This document shows positions 16,865-26,920 of a stretch of DNA of 64,000 nt, piece by piece (position 1 is the stretch's first letter; every line of letters begins with the position of its first letter). Location: contig JAAYAG010000119.1 in the NCBI GenBank assembly GCA_012719495.1, positions 1-64,000 of the forward strand, read 5' to 3'. This stretch comes from Bacteroidales bacterium (lineage in GTDB: Bacteria > Bacteroidota > Bacteroidia > Bacteroidales > Prolixibacteraceae). Under the pieces are notes generated by a model that did not search any database, was not told the origin of the DNA, and saw nothing but the letters and a program-made list of their open reading frames with translations. Made by a program: the position numbers and the translations under genes.

Positions 16865-17797
16865 TTAGCGGGCGACGGTATTCTTCGCTACCAGCGATCG
16901 TACAAAATAATAGAAATATTCAAAATGCACTATTTTTTGCGCATCCCATTTTTGTTTTCTTTCCATCGGGATCCGTTGAAGGTTGAACGGAATCGTGTCG
17001 TATTTTAACCCGGCAGTTCCAAAGCACACGTCGACTAGTTTTTTGGATTTTACTTCTTCAAAAAGAGCCTTACTAATTCCGTCATCTGTGAAGGGAAATG
17101 AAAATGCCTTTATGTCAGGGTTTATGTTGGAAACCAGCCAGTTCATGCTCTCTTCTATCTGCCTAAATTGCTCACTGTACGGGAGAAGCCAGAATTCGGC
17201 ATGGTCGATGCTGTGAGCCCCAATGGTAAATCCATCTGCTTGTAGTTCTTTTATTTGCGACAAACTCATATATGGTTGATGATCGCTTAGGTATTGGGCG
17301 AAAGAGATGTTGTTGCTTTTTGCCAGTTGATCTAATTCGGGCGTTTCATGGGCAAAAAACTTGCGGCCGCTCTTAATTAGTACCCCGCGCTCTTCAAGAA
17401 TGGCTCTCTTGAAACGGTGGAATAGAGTCTTATTGTCAACAAACCCGGGACTGACAAAAAAAGTAGCAGGAATCCCTTTTTCTTTCAGAATGGGGGCAAT
17501 AGTCGTGTAGCACTCTTCCAGCCCATCGTCGAACGAAAGGTGCATCATGTTTTTTTTTGGTTTATTCACGATGGTTTCTAAATCAACAGGCAAAAAATAC
17601 TTCAACAGGTAGTCGAGTTCTTTCCTGAAATTTGTTGTTGAGCGGACTTCGTAGCTGTTAATGTGCTCGGGAACAGTATCGTTAACAACATGATAAAATG
17701 GCAGGAAGGGTGGGTGTTTTTGTCCCGATCGGAGCAGAGCCAAAGGGATAAACTGGCTCAAAGCGGCTATCAGTATCTTATTTTTTTCTGATGTCAT
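16865..17797 (-). CDS. Polysaccharide deacetylase (NodB fold)
   Basis: The 310-residue protein has the NodB motif 1 LSFDDG (catalytic D90, metal D91) and motif 2 HSxxH (H195, H199, GAHSIDHAEF). These are metal ligands of carbohydrate esterase family 4, which removes N-acetyl groups from sugars. No clear signal peptide is seen. Its ATG overlaps the upstream FemAB-like gene by four bases (ATGA). A gap of only 18 bases leads to the adenylation gene. In this setting it would free amines on a glycan or a lipid-linked sugar. The acceptor is unknown. Confidence 0.87.
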   Translation of the reverse strand: MTSEKNKILIAALSQFIPLALLRSGQKHPPFLPFYHVVNDTVPEHINSYEVRSTTNFRKELDYLLKYFLPVDLETIVNKPKKNMMHLSFDDGLEECYTTIAPILKEKGIPATFFVSPGFVDNKTLFHRFKRAILEERGVLIKSGRKFFAHETPELDQLAKSNNISFAQYLSDHQPYMSLSQIKELQADGFTIGAHSIDHAEFWLLPYSEQFRQIEESMNWLVSNINPDIKAFSFPFTDDGISKALFEEVKSKKLVDVCFGTAGLKYDTIPFNLQRIPMERKQKWDAQKIVHFEYFYYFVRSLVAKNTVAR

Positions 17798-18699
17798 CGT
17801 TTAAACAATTTTACAAACCAGGGCAACCTGTTGCTCTTAAGGTGAAGATAGGTTTCGGGTTTTGCTCCAAAGCATCCGAAAAAATAGGCAATCCCGGGGA
17901 TGTTCGATCCTTCGAAGTCGAGAATTGCTGGTTCGTTGGCATGGTTGGCAATAAAAGTGTCTATTATAGAAAACATGGAGTTGTTCTTCTTTCCCTCTTC
18001 GGTCGAACAAGAACTGAGATAGATGTACCTGTTGCCACATTTTATGAAAAAAGCAGCGCCGGTCAGTTGATTGTTGGCAGAATATGCTCCGTAAATCGAT
18101 CCAAATCCTTGGCTTAGCGAAACGCTGGTTAACTGTTTTAGCAACCTAAGCGATGGGTGTTTCTTATGATACCCTTTGGTTTCTGCTGTTATTTTCAGAA
18201 AGTCGGCTACTGAAATTGTGTTGAGGACCGTGTTTAGCTTTATCGCTTTTTTTAAATTGTTTTTACCTCCATTGCTGTAATTTTCAGCTAAGTCGGTGTA
18301 GTGTTTATTTAAGTTAAGCAGGTAATTTTTCCGCTCCTCAACTTCGAAAAATTCATTATGGTTCAGGTTGAACGAGTTGAGCGAAATATCGACTAAACGG
18401 AATTTTTTCCTGACTAATTCCAACATTGCAAAAGAGAGTTCAGATGGGGCTGGAGGGAAGATGCCGTGTTGCTGTGCAAATACTGGTTGGTAGGCGTACG
18501 TAATCCCCCACTTCGATGCAATGGCAAGCGGCATTACATACTCGTAATTTCCAACGACAATTCCTTGCCAATCAGGGGCAACAATATCGAGAAACCACGA
18601 AAGTGCATACACTCGCGAATTGACAGCTTTCATAACCGTCGAATCCCAGCGTTTATAATCGATGGAACTATTGTGCAGGAGTGAAATGTTCTCGTTCAT
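17794..18699 (-). CDS. FemAB-like GNAT transferase
   Basis: The 301-residue protein shows the FemAB/BioF2-like pattern: an N-terminal GNAT-like half, KNNLKKAIKLN in the middle, and a C-terminal half with QLTGAAFFIKCGNRYIYLSSC and ILDFEGSNIPGIAYFFGCFGAKPETY, the standard ending of the family. Members transfer aminoacyl or acyl groups to amines in cell-wall or exopolysaccharide precursors. It overlaps both neighbours by four bases, each between polysaccharide deacetylases, which argues for a joined deacetylation/acylation job. Confidence 0.8.
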   Translation of the reverse strand: MNENISLLHNSSIDYKRWDSTVMKAVNSRVYALSWFLDIVAPDWQGIVVGNYEYVMPLAIASKWGITYAYQPVFAQQHGIFPPAPSELSFAMLELVRKKFRLVDISLNSFNLNHNEFFEVEERKNYLLNLNKHYTDLAENYSNGGKNNLKKAIKLNTVLNTISVADFLKITAETKGYHKKHPSLRLLKQLTSVSLSQGFGSIYGAYSANNQLTGAAFFIKCGNRYIYLSSCSTEEGKKNNSMFSIIDTFIANHANEPAILDFEGSNIPGIAYFFGCFGAKPETYLHLKSNRLPWFVKLFKR

Positions 18700-20006
18700 T
18701 TACTTAATTCAGAGGCTAGTTTGGTCATGTCGTCATAAACTTGTTTCCAGCCTTTCCATTCTCCCTGGTCACACAGCGATTCGTTATGCCACAGGCTTAC
18801 AAAAGTGCCACCAACTGTGGCAACTTCATTCATAAGCGTTGCAATTTTCTTAGTAGCTTCGTTTGGAGACAGGTTGCGGTAACGGAGCAATGTGCCATCC
18901 ATTACCTGAAATGGAATTATGGTGAGCGATGTTGTTTCGTTTTCAGTCAAATCGAAGAAATGAAAGGGGGTACAAATACTTGCCCTGAATCCTGGCCTGC
19001 TGGCATATCCCAGACTATAGTCTGTGTCTATTCCGTTGTCGAGGAGCCGTCGGTATGTTTTGGGAAAGATGATTTTGAGGTAGTGCTGGCGGCTCGATGT
19101 TGTTTCTTTGTTGAGGATTTCATCCAGCTGTTTAATTTCTTTCGACAGTAATTTTTCATTTTTTTCTGAACTATACGATGGGTGGATGCCAACTTCGCTC
19201 CATTTCGAAAGTGAACGTATTAATCGTCTGAACGATTTGTTTTTATGCGATAAGCTGCGGTCGTGCTGACCTTTGTTGTTGATTAGGACGAAAATGACCG
19301 GTTGAAAATGATTTGCCTTAACCAAACTACTTATGTAATCGTATGTATCATAAGGGTCTTTGCCCGAGGCAAGGAGAACAGAGAATCTTTTTCCTATTGA
19401 TTTAAATCTTCCCGAAAGTAAATCTTTAATCGATGAGGCCGTGTTGCGCAACAATCCTTTGTGCTTGAAAGCCCAAGCATTGTCAATGTCGAAAGTTGGG
19501 ATGTAGCGGAATTTGCTTTTTGTAAAATTACATTCGTTGTACTGTTGTTCAATGATGTTGGCCATCGTCCAGGCCCAGCAATTGATCAATGGTTTTTCAA
19601 GGAAGTGGTGCTGGCTGGCCAGGCTGTTCCTCGAGAGAAACCTGTTATGCCTGTCTCGTTTTCCAGGCAGGTATTCTTCGTATCGGCTTACCAGATAAAA
19701 ACTGGCGGCAAAAATGTCGAAAGGCAAAAATGATCCGTCTGTTTCAAAAAAAACGGGCATCGATCCCCATTCAAATACATTGCACGATTGTGGTTTAATA
19801 TCTTTTTCGAAAAGTAAGGAATTGGGCTGTAGAATTAATCCTTCTATTTCGCTGTTTGAAGAATAATTGATTTTCACCCCGGTTTTAGTGGAAAATGCTT
19901 TCACATTTTGATAAAAATCAACTTGTTCGCCAAGAACCGACTCGAATATCAATCGGAAAATATAATCCATCCGATTGGTAAGTTCTGCAGAATAGATGTG
20001 GATCAT
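18696..20006 (-). CDS. Polysaccharide deacetylase family (DUF7033-type)
   Basis: The 436-residue protein belongs to a large Bacteroidota deacetylase-like group. It has an N-terminal accessory part, then YIPTFDIDNAW (about 167-177, the Asp pair of a NodB fold), EVGIHPSYSSE (His ligand, about 277-287) and RPGFRASICTPFHFFDL (about 343-359). I infer a CE4-like metal hydrolase acting on a glycan or a lipid-linked sugar. There is no signal peptide, so it may act in the cytoplasm. It is the first gene of the operon that runs to 12404 and sits 33 bases after radC's stop on the far side, in the same direction. Confidence 0.75.
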   Translation of the reverse strand: MIHIYSAELTNRMDYIFRLIFESVLGEQVDFYQNVKAFSTKTGVKINYSSNSEIEGLILQPNSLLFEKDIKPQSCNVFEWGSMPVFFETDGSFLPFDIFAASFYLVSRYEEYLPGKRDRHNRFLSRNSLASQHHFLEKPLINCWAWTMANIIEQQYNECNFTKSKFRYIPTFDIDNAWAFKHKGLLRNTASSIKDLLSGRFKSIGKRFSVLLASGKDPYDTYDYISSLVKANHFQPVIFVLINNKGQHDRSLSHKNKSFRRLIRSLSKWSEVGIHPSYSSEKNEKLLSKEIKQLDEILNKETTSSRQHYLKIIFPKTYRRLLDNGIDTDYSLGYASRPGFRASICTPFHFFDLTENETTSLTIIPFQVMDGTLLRYRNLSPNEATKKIATLMNEVATVGGTFVSLWHNESLCDQGEWKGWKQVYDDMTKLASELSK

Positions 20007-20039
20007 AGCTTTCGATTAATGCGATAAAATTACAAAAAA

Positions 20040-20738
20040 TTATGGTAACATCCCTTCATCGGCCATGCTCAAGTATTTTTTGCCGGCAACAATAATGTGG
20101 TCGAGCACTTTTATATCGAAGAGTTTTGCTGCATCGCATGCTTTTTTTGTGATATCCATGTCGTTTGAACTGGCCGTGAGGTTTCCGCTTGGGTGGTTAT
20201 GAAAAAGGATGAGCGAACTGGCTAGTTTGTCAATGGCTTGTTTTAGTATTATCCGCACATCGAATACCGTTCCGCTTACTCCGCCCTGACTAACTCTAAT
20301 TTTATCGATTATTTTATTGGAGCGGTCGAGAAAAAGCACCCAAAATTCCTCATGGACTAAATCCGAAAGTTCAAGTGAAACAGACTGAAAGGCATCCTGA
20401 CTTGAATTTATTCTGCGCACCTCACCGGGTTCCGATAGTTGCCTTCTGCGTCCCAACTCTAACGCTGCCAGTATATTGATGGCTTTTGCTTCGCCAATCC
20501 CATTGAAGTTTTTCAGTTTTTCGACCGAGGTTTTTCCAAGCTGATCGAGATCGTTCTTGTATTCGGTAAGAATTCGGCGTGAGAGCTCTACTGCAGTTTC
20601 GTTCGTATTGCCCGAGCCTATTAAAATTGCTATTAGTTCGGCATTACTTAGTGCTCCAAAGCCATGTTTGAGCATTTTTTCACGGGGCCTGTCATCTACG
20701 GCCCACATTTTTATTGATAATCTTTCATATTCAGCCAT
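20040..20738 (-). CDS. radC: RadC-family JAB-domain protein
   Basis: RadC proteins join an N-terminal helix-hairpin-helix (FNGIGEAKAINILAALELGRR) to a C-terminal JAB/MPN-like metal domain, here ILFHNHPSGNLTASSND with the H-x-H...D ligand set. The ATG at 20738 (232 residues) is preferred over the one at 20801, because the family begins near the MWAVDDRPREK motif. The role is uncertain: despite the name, a repair function is not established. It is followed, 33 bases on, by the glycan operon. Confidence 0.93.
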   Translation of the reverse strand: MAEYERLSIKMWAVDDRPREKMLKHGFGALSNAELIAILIGSGNTNETAVELSRRILTEYKNDLDQLGKTSVEKLKNFNGIGEAKAINILAALELGRRRQLSEPGEVRRINSSQDAFQSVSLELSDLVHEEFWVLFLDRSNKIIDKIRVSQGGVSGTVFDVRIILKQAIDKLASSLILFHNHPSGNLTASSNDMDITKKACDAAKLFDIKVLDHIIVAGKKYLSMADEGMLP

Positions 20739-20799
20739 ACAGCCAAAATACCCGATGTTTTTCAAAAACGCAAGAATTTTTTTTAAGCATGGGGCAAAC

Positions 20800-20828
20800 A
20801 AAAAAGCCTCAACCGAAAGGTGAGGCTT
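20800..20828 (-). terminator. Terminator after rpsT
   Basis: Arms AAGCCTC (20804-20810) and GAGGCTT (20822-20828), with an inner ACC/GGT pair closing a GAAA tetraloop, form a compact hairpin. On the minus strand a T-run follows. It lies 22 bases past the rpsT stop. Confidence 0.85.
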
Positions 20829-20850
20829 CGTATGATTGGTAAAATTTCTT

Positions 20851-21102
20851 CTACAACTTGTTTACGTGCAACGCAAGTTTCGATTTAAGGTTCGAAGCCT
20901 TATTGTCGTGTATAACATCTTTCTTTGCCAAACGGTCGATAAGTGATGCTACTTTTGGATACATTGCTTCTGCATCGGCTTTTGCTGTTGTGCCACGCAA
21001 CTTTTTCACTGCATTACGCATTGTTTTGGCATAATACTTATTGAGTACTTTCTTGGCAGCAGTTTGCCGTATTCTCTTTTCTGACGATTTGTGATTTGCC
21101 AT
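20851..21102 (-). CDS. rpsT: 30S ribosomal protein S20
   Basis: S20 (83 residues) is a small, helical, Lys/Ala-rich protein. It begins [17 protein letters not shown] and ends with [19 protein letters not shown], the usual helix that binds 16S rRNA. It lies alone between a terminator and tRNA-Glu, 21 bases from the tRNA, so both may share a transcript. Confidence 0.97.
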   Translation of the reverse strand: MANHKSSEKRIRQTAAKKVLNKYYAKTMRNAVKKLRGTTAKADAEAMYPKVASLIDRLAKKDVIHDNKASNLKSKLALHVNKL

Positions 21103-21123
21103 TTTTAGCTATATTTTTAAAAG

Positions 21124-21195
21124 TAGTCCGTAGGGGATTCGAACCCCTATGGCAAGAATGAAAATCTTGAATCCTAACCCTTAGATGAACGGACC
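21124..21195 (-). tRNA. tRNA-Glu (anticodon TTC)
   Basis: The minus strand folds as a 72-base tRNA. The acceptor arm pairs GGTCCGT with ACGGACT and has discriminator A. The anticodon stem CAAGA/TCTTG encloses the loop TTTTCAT (anticodon TTC). The T arm carries GGGGTTCGAATCCCC. The 3' CCA is not encoded. Confidence 0.96.
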
Positions 21196-21639
21196 ATGTT
21201 CTATTTTTAAATCGGTGCGCAAAGGTAAAAAGCTTTTTATAAACTCCAAAAAAAAGATGATATTTTTTTGGATAATTTTCACCAGTACGTCTCCGAATTC
21301 GCGCTGCAAATAAAAGCGTTCTCTTCTAATTCTGCAAGTATCTTTTTGAAAAATTTGTTATAATATTTTACTTTCTAATTATCAGAGAGATATGAGCCAG
21401 ATTCTTTCTTCTTTAAAAACTGAATGATTCATTTTTATCTTAGCTAATCTTTCAAAAGTTGCAATTTCATTGATATTCATTTATTATTATTGTTCCTCTT
21501 TGATCAAACGCAATGCAGAATGCTCATAAATGTTCCGGCATCACAAGTGCCTTGTTTATTCGTATTTTTGTTTTTCAACAAACATGTTCGTTTCATTACA
21601 ATTCTTAAATTTGTCGTGATTCATAAAATATTATCGCGC
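21196..21639. other. Gene-free spacer upstream of lipoprotein gene
   Basis: This A/T-rich region separates tRNA-Glu (leftward) from a plus-strand lipoprotein. An upstream extension of the lipoprotein frame to 21490 looks non-coding: it would place 50 unlikely residues before a good lipoprotein signal. I see no repeat or RNA gene in it; both divergent promoters must lie here. Confidence 0.4.
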
Positions 21640-22437
21640 ATGAGGACAAATTTTCCTGTTGTTTTTCTGGTACTGTTCCTGTTTGTTTTGTTGGCTTGCG
21701 GGCCTTCTCAACGAGAAAAAGCAGTAGGTGTGGTTGCAAATGCTGAGGCCATGGCTGCCAGCGGCGACACCCTTAATGCAATTGATCTGTTGAAGACTGT
21801 TCCTGTACAGTACCCTAAAGCGAAGGTTCAAATTGAAGTTTCAAAAAAAATTGCAGACGAGCTTTACAGACAACTGATCGATAACAGAAAAGCCCAGCTA
21901 GTGGCGCTTGATAAAACTATTTTGCAACTTGAAGAAGGGTTCATCAAGGAAAAGACTGAATTCGACACATACGTTCAGTATATTCCTAAACGATTGAATT
22001 TTAGTCAGTCGTGGAATAAATCGTTTATTCAGGTGAACCTCGACGAACGTGGCGAAATTTTTCTGACCAGTCATTATATGGGAAAAGGTTGGCTTCGCCA
22101 TACGGCCATTAAAGTGTATGATGAGGGGCTAGAATCGCAAACAGAGAAGGTTGCTCTCGATGACCCCAACAATCGGAAAAGTGATTTTTTGGAATACAAA
22201 TGGGAAAAAGTATCCTATACCCAGGGCCGCTCCGATTCGCTAATCCAATTTATAGCCAAAAATTATCAGCGTAATTTAAAATGTGCTTATATGGGAAGCA
22301 ACTATTATTATATAGTTCTCGAGGGGTTTAATAAAGAAGCGATTCGCGATGCGTATTATCTTTCAACTGCCATAAAGCAAAGGAAACAACTCCAGCTCGC
22401 GATTTCGGAGCTGGAGAAGAAACGATCACGCATTTAA
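21640..22437 (+). CDS. Lipoprotein of unknown function
   Basis: From the ATG at 21640 the product has 265 residues. It opens with a lipoprotein signal (RTNFPVVFLVLFLFVLLACG) whose Cys follows a classic lipobox. After it comes a helical stretch with a TPR-like pair (about 35-75), then a coiled-coil (about 85-110) and a mixed alpha/beta domain, ending in a charged helix. I do not recognise the family. Near the end, inside the coding sequence, arms 22390-22398 and 22408-22416 form a perfect 9-bp GC-rich hairpin. The gene converges on prfB with 15 bases between stops, so that hairpin could take part in termination. Confidence 0.75.
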   Translation: MRTNFPVVFLVLFLFVLLACGPSQREKAVGVVANAEAMAASGDTLNAIDLLKTVPVQYPKAKVQIEVSKKIADELYRQLIDNRKAQLVALDKTILQLEEGFIKEKTEFDTYVQYIPKRLNFSQSWNKSFIQVNLDERGEIFLTSHYMGKGWLRHTAIKVYDEGLESQTEKVALDDPNNRKSDFLEYKWEKVSYTQGRSDSLIQFIAKNYQRNLKCAYMGSNYYYIVLEGFNKEAIRDAYYLSTAIKQRKQLQLAISELEKKRSRI

Positions 22438-22452
22438 TTCTTTAGGTAGGCG

Positions 22453-23542
22453 CTATTCGCCTCCAAATTCCATCAAATAGGCTTTGATAAAGCCGTCCAA
22501 ATCGCCATCCATTACGGCTTGAACGTTACTGCTCTCGAACCCGGTTCGTACATCTTTTACCAGTTTGTATGGCTGCATGGTATACGATCGGATTTGTGAA
22601 CCCCATTCGATTTTCTTTTTGCCGGCTTCAATTTTCGAAACTTCTTCCTGTCTTTTGCGGAGTTCCAGCTCGTACAATTGTGATTTCAACAGGCGCATGG
22701 CATTTTCTTTATTCTGAAGTTGTGAGCGGCTTTCCGAGTTTTCGATCATGATGCCTGTGGGGGCGTGCCTAAGTCGAACGGCTGTTTCAACCTTATTCAC
22801 ATTTTGGCCCCCAGCGCCACTCGAACGCATGGTTTCCCAAGATATGTCGGCTGGGTTGATTTCGATCTCAATGGTGTCGTCGACCAGTGGCGCCACGTAG
22901 ACCGAAGTGAACGAAGTTTGCCGTTTCCCTTGTGCGTTGAAGGGCGAGATGCGAACCAAGCGGTGAACTCCGTTTTCGCTTTTTAGATAGCCGTATGCAT
23001 AATCACCTTCAATTTGAACGGTGCAATTTTTTATCCCTACATCTTCGCCGGCCTGATAGTCCATCACATGGAAAGAGTATCCATGCTGTTCAGCCCAGCG
23101 GTTATACATTCTGAAAAGCATCTCGGCCCAGTCGTTACTTTCTGTACCTCCGGCCCCTGCATTTATTCGTAATACAGCGCCCAGTTTATCTTCTTCTTTT
23201 TGAAGCATGTTGCGGGCTTCCAGCTTCTCAACCAGGTCGAGGGTTTGTGCAAAATGCTGTTCAACTTCAGCTTCATCGGCATCGCCACTCTGCTGGAATT
23301 CGAACAGGACTATAAGATCTTCAACAGATTGGTCCACTTCTTTATACGCATCAGTCCATTGTTTAATCCCCCTGATTACCTTCATCTGGGCTTCGGCTGT
23401 TTTTGAGTTTTCCCAAAAGGCAGGGTCTTGAGTTTTTAACTCCTCTTCTTGTAATCGTATTAATTTGCCATCAATGTCAAAGATACCCCCTCAGCGCATC
23501 CCGGCGCTCAACAAGATTTTTGATCTGGTCGCGTAAAATCAT
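22453..23542 (-). CDS. prfB: Peptide chain release factor 2 (+1 frameshift)
   Basis: RF2 ends translation at UGA and UAA. The first 21 codons (ATG at 23542) run to CTT TGA C, with TGA at 23479-23477. An internal SD-like AGGGGG stands three bases before the CTT. The ribosome must slip +1 there to read GAC (23478-23476) and continue through the 341-codon main frame, for 362 residues in all. The slip site AGGGGGTATCTTTGAC is the same as in E. coli. The SPF codon-recognition tripeptide (RISPFNAQ) and the GGQ catalytic motif ([16 protein letters not shown]) are present. Low RF2 lets the slip occur, giving autoregulation. Confidence 0.97.
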
Positions 23543-23578
23543 GATTTTTCCTTTTTATTTTTTGATTTGCAAAAATAA

Positions 23579-24058
23579 CTAAAGTGTGCGAGAATCGCAT
23601 TTTTTTATTGCGATCTCAATTGCTTCATATTCGAAACCGCGGCTTTGAGCGAAGCGCATCAGTTTGGCTTTGCGGTCGTAGGCATCGGCGAATTTGGTTT
23701 TGCTGGCTTTTTCAGTTAGCATCCGCTCAAGTTGTTCTATATAGTCTTTTTCGTCGATGCTGTTTAGAGCTTCTGCAATCAGTTCGGGTGGAAGTTGTTT
23801 GCCTTTCAGCATAAAGCCAATTTTCACTTTTCCCCATTGGTTGAACTTGAATTTGTCGCGAACATAGTAGCTAACATATCTGTTTTCGTCAATAAACCGC
23901 TCTCGAACAAGATAATCGATGATTTTCTGTTTGTCGGCAGGTTCTACGTCCCAATCGTATAATTTTTGCCTGATTTCCGAAATGCACTTTTCCGATTTGC
24001 TGCAAAGTGCCATAGCTTTCGATAAGGCTTGTCCGTAAGTTGTCATTATTTTGCTCAT
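23579..24058 (-). CDS. recX: RecX regulatory protein
   Basis: The 159-residue helical protein has three tandem three-helix repeats typical of RecX, including IDYLVRERFIDENRYVSYYVRDKF and KIGFMLKGKQLPPELIAEAL. RecX binds RecA filaments and modulates recombination. recA is not in the window. It lies 36 bases upstream of prfB on the same strand. The ATG at 24058 is used, though one at 24046 is possible. Confidence 0.92.
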   Translation of the reverse strand: MSKIMTTYGQALSKAMALCSKSEKCISEIRQKLYDWDVEPADKQKIIDYLVRERFIDENRYVSYYVRDKFKFNQWGKVKIGFMLKGKQLPPELIAEALNSIDEKDYIEQLERMLTEKASKTKFADAYDRKAKLMRFAQSRGFEYEAIEIAIKKCDSRTL

Positions 24059-24364
24059 TAAATAATGTTTGAATTTTTCATAATGATTCGACAGTCATTG
24101 CAAACAACCGACAGCCCAATCCATTTTGACATTCATCGAACTGACAAGAATAAAGCTTGCCGCGTCGACCAATGGAACGCCAAAAGAACAAAAAATCAGA
24201 TTAAATGAGATTCATGCCCAAATGAAATTCGTTTTGCTGAAATAAAGAAGCAAAATACCTAAAAAACGCTGAATTTAATAGGCAATTTTAAATATTTACA
24301 TCTAAGTCATTCAAATACTGAATATATCAGACATGAAAAATTTCAAAAGAGATTGAAAGACATT
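24059..24364. other. Gene-free spacer upstream of recX
   Basis: No reading frame or RNA gene can be supported here. The stretch is A/T-rich and should hold the recX promoter. Its right end leads into the terminator of metA. Confidence 0.4.
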
Positions 24365-24397
24365 AAAAAACCTGAAGTGCTGGCTTCAGGTTTTTTT
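24365..24397. terminator. Terminator after metA
   Basis: CCTGAAG (24371-24377) and CTTCAGG (24384-24390) form a 7-bp stem extended by A/T pairs (A-run 24365-24370, T-run 24391-24397). It can end transcripts from either side. It is four bases from the metA stop on the minus strand. Confidence 0.85.
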
Positions 24398-24400
24398 GTA

Positions 24401-25318
24401 TTATCGAATGTTTTCGATGTCGTATGGCGTTTCTTGGTATACGTAGTAGTTTAACCAATTTTGAAAGAAAAGGTTGGCATGCCCGCGCCAACGTACAACC
24501 GGAGGTTTACTCGGATCGTTCTTTTTGTAATAATGCTTAGGCATTTCGATGGGAGCACCTTTAGCCAGATCGCGTTTGTATTCACCATCGAGGGTATTGG
24601 GCGCATATTCCGAATGCCCGGTTACAAAAAAGCGACGGTTCGCCTTGTCTTTCACCATATAAACCCCGGCTTCTTCCGATTCTGCAATAACGTCTAAGTC
24701 TGGCACTTTCGCTACATCTTCTTTTCTGATTTCAGTGTGGCGCGAGTGCGGCACATGGAATTCGTCGTCGAAGCCCCTAAAAATAGGGAGCAACGGATCG
24801 GACGCTGTATGATGGAACACTCCAAACATTTTTTGATTGAGCGGGTGCTTAGGCACACCGTAGTAGTGATATAATGCCGCCATCGACGCCCAGCAAATGA
24901 AAAGCGACGATTGCACATTGGTGCGAGACCAATCGAGAATTTCGACCAATTCGTCCCAATAGGTTACATCTTCGTATTCAAGTTGTTCGACAGGGGCGCC
25001 GGTTACAATCAAGCCGTCGTACTTTTTGTGCTTTATTTGACTGAAATCGAAATAGAACGAACGCATATGCTTTTCCGATGTATTCTTAGGCGTATGACCG
25101 CCAACCATAACCAAATCGATTTCGAGCTGTAGTGGTGTGTTTGACAGCAACCTGATCAAATCGGTTTCGGTGGTAACCTTCACCGGCATCAGGTTTAACA
25201 CGGCCAGTCGCAACGGACGAATATCCTGATGACTGGCACGCGTAGTGTCGATCACAAAGATGTTTTCTTGTTTCAACGCTTCAATGGCCGGCAGCGTATC
25301 GGGTATGTTTACTGGCAT
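24401..25318 (-). CDS. metA: Homoserine O-acetyltransferase, MetA type
   Basis: The 305-residue product is a full-length MetA. It activates homoserine for methionine synthesis. The catalytic Cys is C142 (FICWASMAALYHYYG), with HSR and the later GHSEY His region in place. Residue 111 is Glu (TGAPVEQLEYED), where the E. coli succinyl enzyme has Gly. In studied MetA proteins, Glu at this position goes with acetyl-CoA use. This fits the O-acetylhomoserine enzyme encoded just upstream. The gene follows metY by 72 bases, with a 14-bp hairpin in the gap. Confidence 0.93.
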   Translation of the reverse strand: MPVNIPDTLPAIEALKQENIFVIDTTRASHQDIRPLRLAVLNLMPVKVTTETDLIRLLSNTPLQLEIDLVMVGGHTPKNTSEKHMRSFYFDFSQIKHKKYDGLIVTGAPVEQLEYEDVTYWDELVEILDWSRTNVQSSLFICWASMAALYHYYGVPKHPLNQKMFGVFHHTASDPLLPIFRGFDDEFHVPHSRHTEIRKEDVAKVPDLDVIAESEEAGVYMVKDKANRRFFVTGHSEYAPNTLDGEYKRDLAKGAPIEMPKHYYKKNDPSKPPVVRWRGHANLFFQNWLNYYVYQETPYDIENIR

Positions 25319-25332
25319 GATATTCTTTTTTA

Positions 25333-25380
25333 AACTTTGGAAGAGTTCTATGTTGATTCTATATAGACTCTTCCAAAGTT
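25333..25380 (-). promoter_or_regulatory. Long perfect hairpin between metY and metA
   Basis: Arms 25333-25346 (AACTTTGGAAGAGT) and 25367-25380 pair perfectly over 14 bases around a 20-base loop. The hairpin fills most of the 72-base gap. No good T-run follows on the minus strand, so full termination is doubtful. It may cut or slow read-through and lower metA relative to metY. Confidence 0.55.
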
Positions 25381-25390
25381 AGTTTTAAAA

Positions 25391-26782
<1,392 letters not shown>

Positions 26783-26808
26783 CTATTTTATTTGAAAAGT
26801 TTTGGAAA

Positions 26809-26920
26809 GCGCATGTACACAAACAGAAACAAAAAGCTATTTGCTCATGCGCACAAGCATTCGCATCATCATGCCCATAGTAGCCATGATTGTAATTGAA
26901 GTGATATTTTCGATGCGAAT
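26809..26920 (-). promoter_or_regulatory. Candidate methionine attenuator hairpins
   Basis: Four segments can pair in exclusive ways on the minus strand. Arm 1 (26920-26912, ATTCGCATC) pairs perfectly over nine bases with arm 2 (26867-26859). Arm 3 (26852-26846, GCGCATG) pairs over seven bases with arm 4 (26815-26809). Arms 2 and 3 can pair instead through ATGCG/CGCAT. All except arm 4 lie in or at the end of the Met-rich leader ORF, and the leader stop lies between arms 3 and 4. This is the layout of a translation-coupled attenuator. No strong U-tract follows arm 4. Confidence 0.5.

Noticed and set aside
22390-22416. Intrinsic terminator in the end of the lipoprotein gene
   Set aside because: The 9-bp hairpin is perfect but lies within the coding sequence and lacks a T-run, so I did not annotate it as a terminator.
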